From positions 1 to 34,536 of the IMG/VR virus record IMGVR_UViG_3300033141_001396: a DNA stretch of 34,536 nucleotides. One strand, given 5' to 3'. The position numbers and the translations under genes are program-made. The DNA comes from a virus. Below the pieces are notes generated by a model, which was given only the letters and a program-made list of their open reading frames with translations, ran no database searches and was not told the DNA's origin. This document shows, in pieces, positions 14,379-20,852 of this stretch; position 1 is the first letter of the stretch; each line of letters opens with the position of its first letter.

Positions 14379-14872
14379 TTACCCTCCAATAACTCTGGGT
14401 TGTCAATTTTATTTAGATAAGCGAATTCTCCGAATAATTCCATGGCTGCTTCGTTATATATTTTGGCGGCTTCTTCTTCTAAATCAAAATACCCAAGATT
14501 CTTCTTTCCCCCATTTATACATATTTGCACCCCCCATTTGTTTGCGTGTTTACTCCAAAAAACACCCTTATATTGTGACGTACCCCCCTTGCCTCTGGCA
14601 TTCATTCTGTTTTGTTGGGGGGTACATATCCTCAAATTCTGACGGCGATTATCTAGGCCGTTGTTGTTTCTGTGGTCAACCCACCTTTTATCATCTCCAA
14701 CTATACCCATAATTTCTCTGTGCATACCCACACTTGATTCATTCCATGGTGCCCTTATGGCATAATATGTATGCTTCCTTTTATCTGCATACCAGGTCCA
14801 TTGTAATAGCCACTCATAGTCTTCATCGTCTACTAGGGCCACCTTGCCCTGTGTTAATGATATCTCTTTCAT
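14375..14872 (-). CDS. HNH homing endonuclease with AP2 DNA-binding domain
   Basis: 165 aa. Middle: HNH core KRWVDHRNNNGLDNRRQNLR (His, two Asn-rich turns). C-terminal: AP2/ERF-type DNA-binding domain, QYKGVFWSKHANKWGVQICI with NLGYFDLEEEAAKIYNEAA. This pairing is typical of free-standing or intron-borne homing endonucleases in phages, which cut a specific site and spread by recombination. The N-terminal part (MKEISLTQGKVALVDDEDYE) is also characteristic of the family. It lies between small hypothetical genes; no intron ends were recognised nearby. Confidence 0.9.
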   Translation of the reverse strand: MKEISLTQGKVALVDDEDYEWLLQWTWYADKRKHTYYAIRAPWNESSVGMHREIMGIVGDDKRWVDHRNNNGLDNRRQNLRICTPQQNRMNARGKGGTSQYKGVFWSKHANKWGVQICINGGKKNLGYFDLEEEAAKIYNEAAMELFGEFAYLNKIDNPELLEGK

Positions 14873-14945
14873 TTTCTTTTCCTGATCTTGTCCACCAAAA
14901 ACGCTAAAATCACATAAAAGATTCCCTCGAAGTGAGAAAGGGGTT

Positions 14946-15122
14946 TTATATTAACAACTTCCTCATGCCTTCTTTAAAAGCACCAAGGGTTATTTTGCCC
15001 TTGTAATACTGTTTAACAAGAGCATCTATCTTCTCGGTGTGTCGCTGATACTCCTCAAGTGTTTTGGTAGCATCCCTTTTACCCTCATAGAATCTGAAGG
15101 TACCATCTGGCCGTGTTCGCAT
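14946..15122 (-). CDS. small basic hypothetical protein
   Basis: 58 aa. ATG at 15122 overlaps the TGA of the upstream gene. Begins MRTRPDGTFRFYEGKRDATK, then a helical, charged body ending KEGMRKLLI. No family recognised. About 70 nt separate it from the HNH-AP2 gene; that gap holds nothing recognisable. Confidence 0.5.
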   Translation of the reverse strand: MRTRPDGTFRFYEGKRDATKTLEEYQRHTEKIDALVKQYYKGKITLGAFKEGMRKLLI

Positions 15123-15454
15123 CACTCACTCCCCTCATTCTCCAGCATGGTTATAAGGGCTAAGGCTACAGCATCTTCTATAGAATTGTCTGAATCTGCA
15201 CCCACTAAATGAGAGGGTATCCACATATCTTTTTTTTCATCTAACTTCCAATAGAAGGGTGAGTAACAATACTTCTTGTTCGCTTGTTTCCTCTTTGTTG
15301 GGTCAGAACACCACGCATGCCAGTTATACCCCTGCTCCTCCACTTCCTCTAGGAGTTGGGAGAGTGGATAAGCCTGTTCCCAATACTGAGCATCGGGATC
15401 ACCAGGCTCTAACCCCAACTCCCTCAACCGCTTAGCATTCTCAAGTGAGATCAT
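15122..15454 (-). CDS. hypothetical phage protein with a helix at the end
   Basis: 110 aa. Aromatic-rich centre (EEQGYNWHAWCSDPTKRKQ, KKYCYSPFYWKLDE) and a closing helix (NSIEDAVALALITMLENEG). The layout of an N-terminal LsxLLEEVE helix, aromatic beta region and DAVALALI helix is common in phage proteins of unknown function from Gram-positive hosts. Sits in the early accessory block; role unknown. Confidence 0.6.
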   Translation of the reverse strand: MISLENAKRLRELGLEPGDPDAQYWEQAYPLSQLLEEVEEQGYNWHAWCSDPTKRKQANKKYCYSPFYWKLDEKKDMWIPSHLVGADSDNSIEDAVALALITMLENEGSE

Positions 15455-15467
15455 GTTAGTCCTCCAA

Positions 15468-15650
15468 TCACATCACGCTGTCATTAATATAACCACTTAG
15501 TAACATTGTGGTATCATTATTTGTGCTAACTGGTATCATTTTTGTACCCCCTTCGGGTACAAACGTACCTTTTATGCGTAAGTTTCGATTATAAGTGGTG
15601 GGTAAATGTTGCAGTAGAAATGCATTATTGCAATCCATCTTACTCACCAC
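15468..15650 (-). CDS. possible small protein after the pentapeptide gene
   Basis: 60 aa from GTG at 15650 (or 57 from ATG at 15641). Start overlaps the end of the pentapeptide-repeat gene, which favours a real operon member, but the sequence (VSKMDCNNAFLLQHLPTTYN and onward) is not recognised and the region contains a strong inverted repeat (15541-15563). It could be non-coding spacer. Low confidence. Confidence 0.35.
   Translation of the reverse strand: MVSKMDCNNAFLLQHLPTTYNRNLRIKGTFVPEGGTKMIPVSTNNDTTMLLSGYINDSVM
15541..15563. repeat. 9-bp perfect inverted repeat
   Basis: TTTGTACCC (15541-15549) and GGGTACAAA (15555-15563) with a 5-nt spacer. It would form a stable hairpin on either strand and lies inside or between poorly supported coding sequence. 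On neither strand is it followed by a T-run, so a terminator is unlikely; RNA stability or a protein site are open options. Confidence 0.6.
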
Positions 15651-16368
15651 CTTGAGTGGAGCTACTCAACCCCAACTCCCCCAAGTCCTTTTCTCCCACT
15701 ATCTTGCACTTCTTCACCCTGAATTTGCCGTCGGACGCTATGGGGATGCACACAATATCCTTTGCGATGAACTCGGCTATGAGGATGCGGTAGCCCTCCC
15801 CCCATCGTCTCATGCACCAATCTAGGGTAGCGAGATTGATACCGGCCCCGCATTGATTATATTCATCTTCATCCCATTCATTTACCGAATAGGATTTATT
15901 CATCTCATATTTGATACCACCATTATACGGCCCTTCGGATTTCTTGTTGACTAGCTTATAGGCTCGTATCTTGCCTACCTGATCTTGGAGGACATAAAGC
16001 GGGGTTGTTCGATATTTACTGATGCCCTTGGCCTCGTAAAGGTTGGCCTCGTAAAGGTTGGCCCCGTAAAGGTTGGCCCCGGAGAGGTTGGCCTCGTAAA
16101 GGTTGGCCCCGGAGAGGTTGGCCTCGTAAAGGTTGGCCCCGGAGAGGTTGGCCTCGTAAAGGTTGGCCCCGGAGAGGTTGACCTTAGAGAGGTTGGCCTC
16201 GTAAAGGTTGGCCCTGGAGAGGTTGGCCTCGTAAAGGTTGGCCCTGGAGAGGTTGACCTTAGAGAGGTTGGCCTCGTAAAGGTTGGCCCTCTTACCATCA
16301 GGTTCATCCAACAACCACTTCGCATGTTTCTCCAATATCTCCGCTAACTTTTCAGGTGTGAATTGCAT
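15640..16368 (-). CDS. pentapeptide-repeat protein with a C-terminal phage-type domain
   Basis: 242 aa. An N-terminal helix (LAEILEKHAKWLLDE) leads into about 17 pentapeptides of the A(N)Lxx type (ANLYE, ANLSG, ANLSR, VNLSK) at residues 26-113. These should fold into a right-handed four-sided beta-helix. The rest (from YRTTPLYVLQDQVGKIRAYK to the end) is a separate domain with YSVNEWDEDEYNQCGAGINL, seen in other phage pentapeptide proteins (DUF5758-like, from memory). Pentapeptide proteins can mimic DNA (gyrase binding by Qnr/MfpA), but that is not established for this group. The coding repeat is nearly identical at DNA level, suggesting recent expansion. Confidence 0.85.
   Translation of the reverse strand: MQFTPEKLAEILEKHAKWLLDEPDGKRANLYEANLSKVNLSRANLYEANLSRANLYEANLSKVNLSGANLYEANLSGANLYEANLSGANLYEANLSGANLYGANLYEANLYEAKGISKYRTTPLYVLQDQVGKIRAYKLVNKKSEGPYNGGIKYEMNKSYSVNEWDEDEYNQCGAGINLATLDWCMRRWGEGYRILIAEFIAKDIVCIPIASDGKFRVKKCKIVGEKDLGELGLSSSTQGGE
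16030..16289. repeat. 15-bp tandem repeats encoding the pentapeptides
   Basis: About 17 copies of a 15-bp unit such as GGCCTCGTAAAGGTT, alternating with GGCCCCGGAGAGGTT, so a 30-bp higher-order unit is visible. Copies differ at only a few positions. The array is prone to slippage and should vary in length between relatives. The open frames seen on the opposite strand here come from the repeat. Confidence 0.9.
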
Positions 16369-16911
16369 TTAGGTTCCCTCCTTAATCGGCTCATAATAAT
16401 GTGTAATCTTTCCCGCTATCCTGCACGGGGTGCCACACCACGGGCAGTTAATGATTTCATTGCAATTGGTAGGCTGTTCACCATTCGTGGAAATATTGTT
16501 ACGCAGTGAACCTTTTTCATTACACAGAGGGCCAATATCACTAATTTTATTAGCGATATCGAACATGATTGTATTAAGGGCTTGGGTGGCTAGGTGTTGA
16601 ACCACAGACATATTTTCTCTACCCCTGATATTCTCCAACGCCTCCCGTGCTTTGGCTAACTCGCCCTTGAGCTTAGGTATCGTGTCGGATGCTATGGATA
16701 GCTTCAGGGATAGCTCGCGGTTGTTTTTTTCCACGACATTTCTATGTTGTTCTAAAAACCTGATTGTTCCTTTCAGCTCCTCGATGCGAAGGTAGAGAGA
16801 TTCTTGCCCTGCCTTAAAACCAGATTGATCGATACGTTGTTCCTGGATTATGAAACCATCTTTATCTTTCCAGTGCGAGATATACGGCTTAAGTCTCCTC
16901 ATCCTCATCAC
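16369..16911 (-). CDS. coiled-coil protein with a C-terminal zinc knuckle
   Basis: 180 aa. Residues 35-100 form a long charged coiled coil (SLYLRIEELKGTIRFLEQ, then KLKGELAKAREALENIRG). The end contains NCPWCGTPCRIAG, a CxxCxxxC zinc knuckle. It shares 17-bp and 16-bp identical DNA stretches with the next gene (16576-16592 with 16925-16941; 16633-16648 with 17034-17049), so the two derive in part from a duplication. Function unknown; a Lar-like or docking protein is possible. Confidence 0.6.
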   Translation of the reverse strand: MMRMRRLKPYISHWKDKDGFIIQEQRIDQSGFKAGQESLYLRIEELKGTIRFLEQHRNVVEKNNRELSLKLSIASDTIPKLKGELAKAREALENIRGRENMSVVQHLATQALNTIMFDIANKISDIGPLCNEKGSLRNNISTNGEQPTNCNEIINCPWCGTPCRIAGKITHYYEPIKEGT

Positions 16912-17176
16912 TCCTTAGTTTCTCAAGGGCTTGGGTGGCTAAAGCCCTTGCCTTCATTGCCCCTGTTCCCCACGTTATGTTTGGGTCTGATTCCTGCTGG
17001 GGGACAATCCCACATACAATAGGGTAGCAAGCCTCCAACGCCTCCCGTAATGTGTTGAGAGCTTGCTGCAACAAATCAACCTTCGCTTTATATCGCTGGG
17101 TACAAACAACGCAGTAGCAACCCCATATCTGTAACTCTTCATCATCCATGAATTTCTTACATTCGTTACAGTTCAT
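16889..17176 (-). CDS. zinc-finger/coiled-coil protein, paralogue
   Basis: 95 aa from the ATG at 17176 (AGGAGAG eight bases upstream; an ATG at 17182 and GTG at 17185 also exist). The N-terminus MNCNECKKFMDDEELQIWGC continues to CVVC, giving two Cys pairs for one zinc. Then a helix (LLQQALNTLREALEACYPIV) and a final ALATQALEKLRSDEDE. It shares sequence with the 180-aa neighbour (LATQAL region) and a start region with the 17424-17666 gene. Confidence 0.6.
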   Translation of the reverse strand: MNCNECKKFMDDEELQIWGCYCVVCTQRYKAKVDLLQQALNTLREALEACYPIVCGIVPQQESDPNITWGTGAMKARALATQALEKLRSDEDEET

Positions 17177-17181
17177 CCCCA

Positions 17182-17427
17182 TCACTCTCCTATCTTTTCA
17201 TACCTAGGCAAAAACACTCCTTTAAAATAGGCAACAGCATCATCAACCTCCGCAAGCAGACTCCGCAGGGTGATTGTATATTCCTTTTCCTTTCTCAATT
17301 CCTTACGCAATTGATTTATTTCCCGTCGCAGAGATTTTAGGTACGCCTCAACATCCAACGCCATCTCTTTCTGTGTCTCAGATTCTTGTAAACCTTTTAG
17401 CCACAAATAAACTTCATTATCTTTCAT
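17182..17427 (-). CDS. small coiled-coil protein
   Basis: 81 aa, largely one charged helix (DVEAYLKSLRREINQLRKEL and onward). It starts with ATG at 17427, overlapping the TGA of the gene before it. It probably works as an oligomer or with the flanking zinc-finger/coiled-coil proteins, whose helices look alike. No family recognised. Confidence 0.55.
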   Translation of the reverse strand: MKDNEVYLWLKGLQESETQKEMALDVEAYLKSLRREINQLRKELRKEKEYTITLRSLLAEVDDAVAYFKGVFLPRYEKIGE

Positions 17428-17666
17428 CCTTCATCACTCCATCTCTGGCGGTAGTTAGCACAAGCCCCATACAGGACGAGGGTATCTATGATGTCGTGGT
17501 CAAGCATGTTTTCTAACAACTTCACCACTTCCTCCGCATCCTTGAGTTGGGAGCGGAGTTGTTTACATTCCTCCCGATAAGCAATGGGGCCACCAGATAG
17601 AAGCCCATAGCACTTCTTGCATATACCCAGTTCCGCATCATTGTCACACTCATAGCATTTATCCAT
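17424..17666 (-). CDS. zinc-finger/coiled-coil protein, paralogue
   Basis: 80 aa from the ATG at 17666 (further in-frame starts at 17672 and 17675). MDKCYECDNDAELGICKKCY holds two CxxC pairs, followed by a helix (CKQLRSQLKDAEEVVKLLEN). The 17 bp covering its ribosome site and start (17664-17680) recur exactly at 17174-17190 in front of the paralogue. Same architecture as that gene; role unknown. Confidence 0.6.
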   Translation of the reverse strand: MDKCYECDNDAELGICKKCYGLLSGGPIAYREECKQLRSQLKDAEEVVKLLENMLDHDIIDTLVLYGACANYRQRWSDEG

Positions 17667-17748
17667 CCCCATCACTCTCCCTTATCTCAATCTCAGTCTC
17701 CTCCTTATTCCCCACCCTCAACACGGGTTCATCGTGGGATATAATCAC
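17659..17748 (-). CDS. possible 29-aa peptide
   Basis: GTG at 17748 overlaps the TGA of the VRR-NUC gene (GTGA), and the stop TAA lies inside the start of the next gene. The peptide reads VIISHDEPVLRVGNKEETEI and ends in an acidic stretch. The overlap pattern and codon look favour a real gene, but it is very short and unrecognised. Confidence 0.3.
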   Translation of the reverse strand: MIISHDEPVLRVGNKEETEIEIRESDGDG

Positions 17749-18113
17749 GTTAATGTCCTTTCTATTTCATCCCAATCCGAGGGCTTCCACACAAAAAACT
17801 CAACAGGGAATTTAGGCCGCATCGCATCATCATGCCAACTCTGATAGCAAACTTCTTTTAATTCCTGCCGCCATTTTTCCTGATGCTCAGTAAGTTTTCC
17901 AGTCTCGGATTTAAGCTCTGCGAATATGAGCTTGCCATTCTTCACCATCACCAAATCAGGGAAACCCCTGCTACTGCGTTTTGCATAATGCTTTTGTTCA
18001 AAGACATGATAAACAAGCCAACCCCTCCACTCGGCATATTCGATGAGGGTGCGGGTAAATTCTTTTTCGGATATGTTGATAGATGGTGGGGTGATTGGGA
18101 TTGTTATTTTCAT
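17745..18113 (-). CDS. VRR-NUC domain nuclease
   Basis: 122 aa. PD-(D/E)xK fold of the VRR-NUC type: Asp53 in RGFPDLVMV, then Glu66 and Lys68 in KLIFAELKSETG, followed by LTEHQEKWRQELKEV, the helix with conserved Gln and Trp. N-terminal ISEKEFTRTLIEYAEWRGW packs on the sheet. Phage VRR-NUC proteins are thought to act on branched DNA (Holliday junctions) or to help degrade or process DNA. It overlaps the next upstream gene by 4 bp. Confidence 0.88.
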   Translation of the reverse strand: MKITIPITPPSINISEKEFTRTLIEYAEWRGWLVYHVFEQKHYAKRSSRGFPDLVMVKNGKLIFAELKSETGKLTEHQEKWRQELKEVCYQSWHDDAMRPKFPVEFFVWKPSDWDEIERTLT

Positions 18114-18433
18114 TCCCCCTCCTTATCAGCTAATATCCCCTTAACATCCTCGAAGGTGGGTAGGGGTTTATCCATCTCCTGGAGTTTTTTGAGGGCTCGG
18201 CATATCAAGCGACTACCACAACCGCCACACTCTTTTTTCTGTTGAAGCTCCTCGTTATATTCCCAACACAAAACAACCCCAACACTCCCTCTCGCCGCTC
18301 TCACCACATCCTCCAACGCATCAATGTAGGCTAGGAGGGCTACTATCTCATCCTTGAACATGAGGCGTGGGCCTTCCATTGTGTCCACGACAGCCCTCAT
18401 CGCATTGACTACCTCCTTGCCGTTGGTGTCCAT
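18110..18433 (-). CDS. hypothetical protein with a small cysteine cluster
   Basis: 107 aa. N-terminal helices (VVNAMRAVVDTMEG, EIVALLAYIDALEDVVRAAR) and a centre with Cys residues (KKECGGCGSRLIC) that could bind one zinc. No family recognised. It is placed directly after the DUF3850 gene with no gap and overlaps the nuclease gene. Confidence 0.55.
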   Translation of the reverse strand: MDTNGKEVVNAMRAVVDTMEGPRLMFKDEIVALLAYIDALEDVVRAARGSVGVVLCWEYNEELQQKKECGGCGSRLICRALKKLQEMDKPLPTFEDVKGILADKEGE

Positions 18434-18703
18434 CTATTTAACCTCCTCTAATCCCAACACCACTAGCCCATACTCCTCTATTTCTTCTTTGCTATAGAAA
18501 CGTTCTGCAACATCTACTTTCATCAGATAACCGATTTCTCGGATTATAGCCCTCCCCGTATATTTACCATAAAGGTCAATCTCATATAGCATGAGGGTAT
18601 CTCCTATTTTGTAATCCCTATCACCAAGACGTATCTCGAAGTTTTTAATATTCATATCTACAAGGCTGTAGTAATCCTCCCGGAGTTTGAGGTGATATTT
18701 CAT
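18434..18703 (-). CDS. DUF3850/ASCH-superfamily protein
   Basis: 89 aa. MKYHLKLREDYYSLVDMNIK leads to NFEIRLGDRDYKIGDTLMLY and then GKYTGRAIIREIGYLM, matching the DUF3850 pattern (HxLKxxPEYF..G.K.FEIR..DRDF..GD.L). This is a PUA/ASCH-like barrel expected to bind RNA or modified nucleotides. These proteins are frequent in phages of Gram-positive bacteria. A duplicated ribosome site lies just upstream (18700-18735). Confidence 0.85.
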   Translation of the reverse strand: MKYHLKLREDYYSLVDMNIKNFEIRLGDRDYKIGDTLMLYEIDLYGKYTGRAIIREIGYLMKVDVAERFYSKEEIEEYGLVVLGLEEVK

Positions 18704-18735
18704 CTATCCAACCTCCTTCATCTATCCAACCTCCC
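18700..18735 (-). repeat. tandem duplication of a translation start region
   Basis: On the minus strand GGAGGTTGGATAGATGAA occurs twice in a row in front of the DUF3850 gene, and GGAGGTTGGATAATGA again before the 18736-18933 gene. The first copy would translate a five-codon peptide (MKEVG, then TAG) ending one base before the real ATG at 18703. It may tune initiation or be a recent slip duplication. Confidence 0.7.
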
Positions 18736-18933
18736 TTATTCCGTATATATAAGCATAAAAGTAAGCACAATAGCTTCTGGTATAACCCATAGAATCCCCC
18801 AACCCATAGTCACCAATCGACGTGCAACATCATTAGTAATATTCGGAATCCAAGGATATGCAGTACCTATTGATATTCCGCAAAATAATATGAGTATTAC
18901 AATGGTAAGAAACAACCTCAGTAAAAACCTCAT
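18736..18933 (-). CDS. two-span small membrane protein
   Basis: 65 aa. Span 1: FLLRLFLTIVILILFCGISI. Span 2: MGWGILWVIPEAIVLTFMLI. A short polar loop with Arg residues lies between. Ribosome site GGAGGTTGGATA, ATG. No family recognised. It could be a holin-like or exclusion protein, but it lies among early genes. Confidence 0.6.
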   Translation of the reverse strand: MRFLLRLFLTIVILILFCGISIGTAYPWIPNITNDVARRLVTMGWGILWVIPEAIVLTFMLIYTE

Positions 18934-19124
18934 TATCCAACCTCCCTTTTCTCCCTACTTGCGTTTTCCGCTATCTCGTATTCCCCTATTACCCGTATCA
19001 TTCGCCTAATGGGGTTAGCCTTCTCCTTGTTAATAAAGGTATTGCCACCTTCATTTGCGCCAAAGGCCTCGCAGCAATACTCAAATAACTTTTCATACAT
19101 CTCGTACTTTATTGAGTCCATCAT
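18933..19124 (-). CDS. hypothetical early protein
   Basis: 63 aa, starting at 19124 within the last codons of the initiator gene (4-bp overlap) and ending at the first base of the next gene. Begins MMDSIKYEMYEKLFEYCCEA, then FINKEKANPIRRMIRVIGEY. No family recognised; coupling to the initiator suggests a replication-module accessory. Confidence 0.5.
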   Translation of the reverse strand: MMDSIKYEMYEKLFEYCCEAFGANEGGNTFINKEKANPIRRMIRVIGEYEIAENASREKREVG

Positions 19125-19942
19125 CCACTCCTTTTCTCCAACAGCTTCATGCAGTCATGGCATAGCCATTCGCCGCTTATCTTCGCAACGGTTGTATCGG
19201 AAAGATTGCACTTGTCGCAATCGCAATGGTGTTTATAGGGATAATCGCTATACCATGTTTCCTTGCTAATTCCTTTCGGGGGTTTCCAGTTTATATAATC
19301 CTCAAATGGTAGGTTTGGGCCAAGGAATGTGGATGGGTGTTTAACAAATCTAATATCATTGTCTTTCTGGGATTTAGCATAGTTTTCTGATGCTTTTATT
19401 AGATCTTCCTTCTTGTATCCTTCCTTGAGGCGTGCTTTCCAGACTTTGAAGGTTCTGAATTTTTCAATCTTGCGAGGATAGGGTTTCCAGAAGACTTCAA
19501 ATTCGGGGGAATATATATTCTTTCTTTTCTTTCCCTTCTTATCTTTCTTTGGAGTGGTATCATCGGTGGTATCATCGGTGGTATCATCGGTGGTATCATC
19601 GGTGGTAGTTTTGGCGGTACCATTCATTTGATATTTCTCGTAATTCACCAGTGTAATGATGCTGTGTTGGTGGTACGTTTGGTGGTCTATCATCTCGTCA
19701 GTTTGGAGGTCTGCTAAAAATCGCCTAACACGGCCCCTGCTCACATTCCACCTTTTTGATAGTGAGTGTATCCCTTCCAACATCTGACCACGTTTAATCA
19801 AAATCACACCGTCCTTTGTTTTGCGTTTTTTGTCTTTCCAGTTGGCCAGCATAATTAGGTCTATCCAGGCCCACAGATACCAGGGGTCTTCCCAAATCCA
19901 ACTCTCTTGAATTGAACGAGCTATAGCTATCCATCCCTGCAA
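19121..19942 (-). CDS. replication initiator / DnaD-like replisome organiser
   Basis: 273 aa from TTG at 19942 behind GGGGGAGGAACC. Residues 1-105 read as the winged-helix domain of phage replisome organisers (WIAIARSIQESWIWEDPWYL, MLANWKDKKRKT, SKRWNVSRGRVRRFLADLQ). Then a linker with four TTDD units, a basic stretch, and FEVFWKPYPRKIEKFRTFKV with WKARLKEG, the common C-terminal domain of such initiators. The end carries HHCDCDKC and WLCHDCMKL, a zinc ribbon. It should bind the origin and recruit the host helicase loader. No phage helicase gene was seen, consistent with this. Confidence 0.8.
   Translation of the reverse strand: MQGWIAIARSIQESWIWEDPWYLWAWIDLIMLANWKDKKRKTKDGVILIKRGQMLEGIHSLSKRWNVSRGRVRRFLADLQTDEMIDHQTYHQHSIITLVNYEKYQMNGTAKTTTDDTTDDTTDDTTDDTTPKKDKKGKKRKNIYSPEFEVFWKPYPRKIEKFRTFKVWKARLKEGYKKEDLIKASENYAKSQKDNDIRFVKHPSTFLGPNLPFEDYINWKPPKGISKETWYSDYPYKHHCDCDKCNLSDTTVAKISGEWLCHDCMKLLEKRSG
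19511..19608. repeat. iteron-like repeats and AT-rich tract, candidate replication origin
   Basis: Within the initiator gene four consecutive 12-bp units GGTGGTATCATC (first unit with A for the leading G) fill 19553-19600, and a partial fifth ends at 19608. Next to them (19511-19550) is an AT-rich, one-strand pyrimidine tract with ATATATATTC. Repeats beside an easily melted region inside the initiator gene is the layout of the lambda origin in gene O. The repeats also encode the TTDD linker, so a purely coding origin is the alternative. Confidence 0.5.
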
Positions 19943-19963
19943 GGTTCCTCCCCCGCATAGAGA

Positions 19964-19994
19964 GAAGCGCCACTGGGGGCGTCAGCGGCGCTTC
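19964..19994 (-). terminator. strong hairpin before the initiator gene
   Basis: GAAGCGCC (19964-19971) pairs with GGCGCTTC (19987-19994), with an inner CTG/CAG pairing after a one-base mismatch on each side. It lies 22 nt upstream of the initiator start and is followed on the minus strand by TCTCT rather than a T-run. Partial terminator, RNA protection or processing site are possible. Confidence 0.45.
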
Positions 19995-20032
19995 TTGTCC
20001 TCATCATGTTTTTCACAATGCCCCCCTACTCT

Positions 20033-20173
20033 CTACATAATCTCCCCATTTTTGCGGTTCCTCTTTGTTTGCTTGATTTTTAGATACGCCCAACTCATCA
20101 GGTATACGGATACGAATATACCCATCAGACATAGACCCTCGGCTATTGCTTCTCCAACACTACCTAAAATCAA
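20033..20173 (-). CDS. 46-aa membrane protein
   Basis: TTG at 20173 with AAAGGA six bases upstream. The peptide LILGSVGEAIAEGLCLMGIF continues VSVYLMSWAYLKIKQTKRNR: one membrane span and a basic tail. The ribosome site and a positive-inside tail support it. A competing 39-aa frame (MSDGYIRIRIPDEL) covers the same stretch and is weaker. Function unknown. Confidence 0.45.
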   Translation of the reverse strand: MILGSVGEAIAEGLCLMGIFVSVYLMSWAYLKIKQTKRNRKNGEIM

Positions 20174-20264
20174 TGGCGATCCTTTCTCTGTGGGCGTTGT
20201 TGTGGATGTGCTGATGAGCGTATGCTAAAAACTCGTTTTGCTCCTTGACCCACCTGTTGTGAGC

Positions 20265-20360
20265 TTACGGGGGTGTATGCAGGTAGCACCCCTCCCTGGT
20301 AACATGTGACTTCGAACACCCCTTTAGCCTTACGCAGTTGTAACAGTATTTTTTAACCAT
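20265..20360 (-). CDS. 31-aa zinc-ribbon peptide, possibly truncated by a stop
   Basis: ATG at 20360 behind GGGGAAG. MVKKYCYNCVRLKGCSKSHV continues TREGCYLHTPP: four Cys in the CxxC...C...C arrangement of small phage zinc-ribbon proteins. After the TAA the same frame stays open for a further 34 codons (AHNRWVKEQNEFLAYAHQHI and onward) with no start codon of its own. The gene may once have encoded a protein of about 66 aa. Confidence 0.5.
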   Translation of the reverse strand: MVKKYCYNCVRLKGCSKSHVTREGCYLHTPP

Positions 20361-20381
20361 CTTCCCCACCCCGGAAAGCAG

Positions 20382-20852
20382 TTAAAAACTAACGTCATCA
20401 TCGCCGTGGGGCGGTATGTCTTCGCCTAAGTCCTCGTTATAGGCTACGTGCGGTACACTCTCAGTTTCACCAAGGGGTCTTATGTCCCCCACATTTTGTC
20501 TTATTGTGCCGCTGCCTACTGGGTATTCCCTGTGCTCGATTCGTACACTGGCCTTTTTGCCGCCTAGTTCATCGAAGTTAAGTTCAAAGATTCCATCTAC
20601 TATGAACCCCAATGCGGTAAGCGTCTTCTTAATGAAGAAGTTTTTATCCTTTGCATCAAGAGCATTGGTAAACCATATCCTGCGATTTTTAAATTCCGCT
20701 GGATTTTGAACCTTGAACTGGAATTCTATTTGCCGGTTTCCATTATCTTTCTCCTTGAGCTTGGCCTCATAAACACTGACCTCGTACCAACCTGGCGGTA
20801 ATAATTCAAACTCCACGTCTCCCGCCTCCCTAGTATCAATGGAAATGGTCAT
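20382..20852 (-). CDS. DUF669-type, SSB-like single-strand DNA-binding protein
   Basis: 156 aa. Beta-rich body with LLPPGWYEVSVYEAKLKEK, QIEFQFKVQNPAEFKNRRIW and FFIKKTLTALGF, typical of DUF669 proteins that accompany phage recombinases. The C-terminus is acidic and ends DDDVSF, much like the DDDIPF tip by which bacterial SSB recruits partners. It should coat single strands for the Sak4-like annealase encoded next. The two genes overlap by 4 bp. Confidence 0.8.
   Translation of the reverse strand: MTISIDTREAGDVEFELLPPGWYEVSVYEAKLKEKDNGNRQIEFQFKVQNPAEFKNRRIWFTNALDAKDKNFFIKKTLTALGFIVDGIFELNFDELGGKKASVRIEHREYPVGSGTIRQNVGDIRPLGETESVPHVAYNEDLGEDIPPHGDDDVSF

Noticed and set aside
15541-15563. Intrinsic terminator
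   Set aside because: Strong hairpin but no T-run on either side in the correct position.
16030-16289. CRISPR-like array
   Set aside because: Repeat units are contiguous 15-bp copies without spacers and encode pentapeptides in frame.
15985-16347. Long open frames on the plus strand and a second minus frame
   Set aside because: They arise from the tandem repeat, whose unit length is a multiple of three; no ribosome site and low-complexity products.
19995-20228. Plus-strand 77-aa frame
   Set aside because: It opposes the operon direction, lacks a ribosome site and overlaps better-supported minus-strand small genes.
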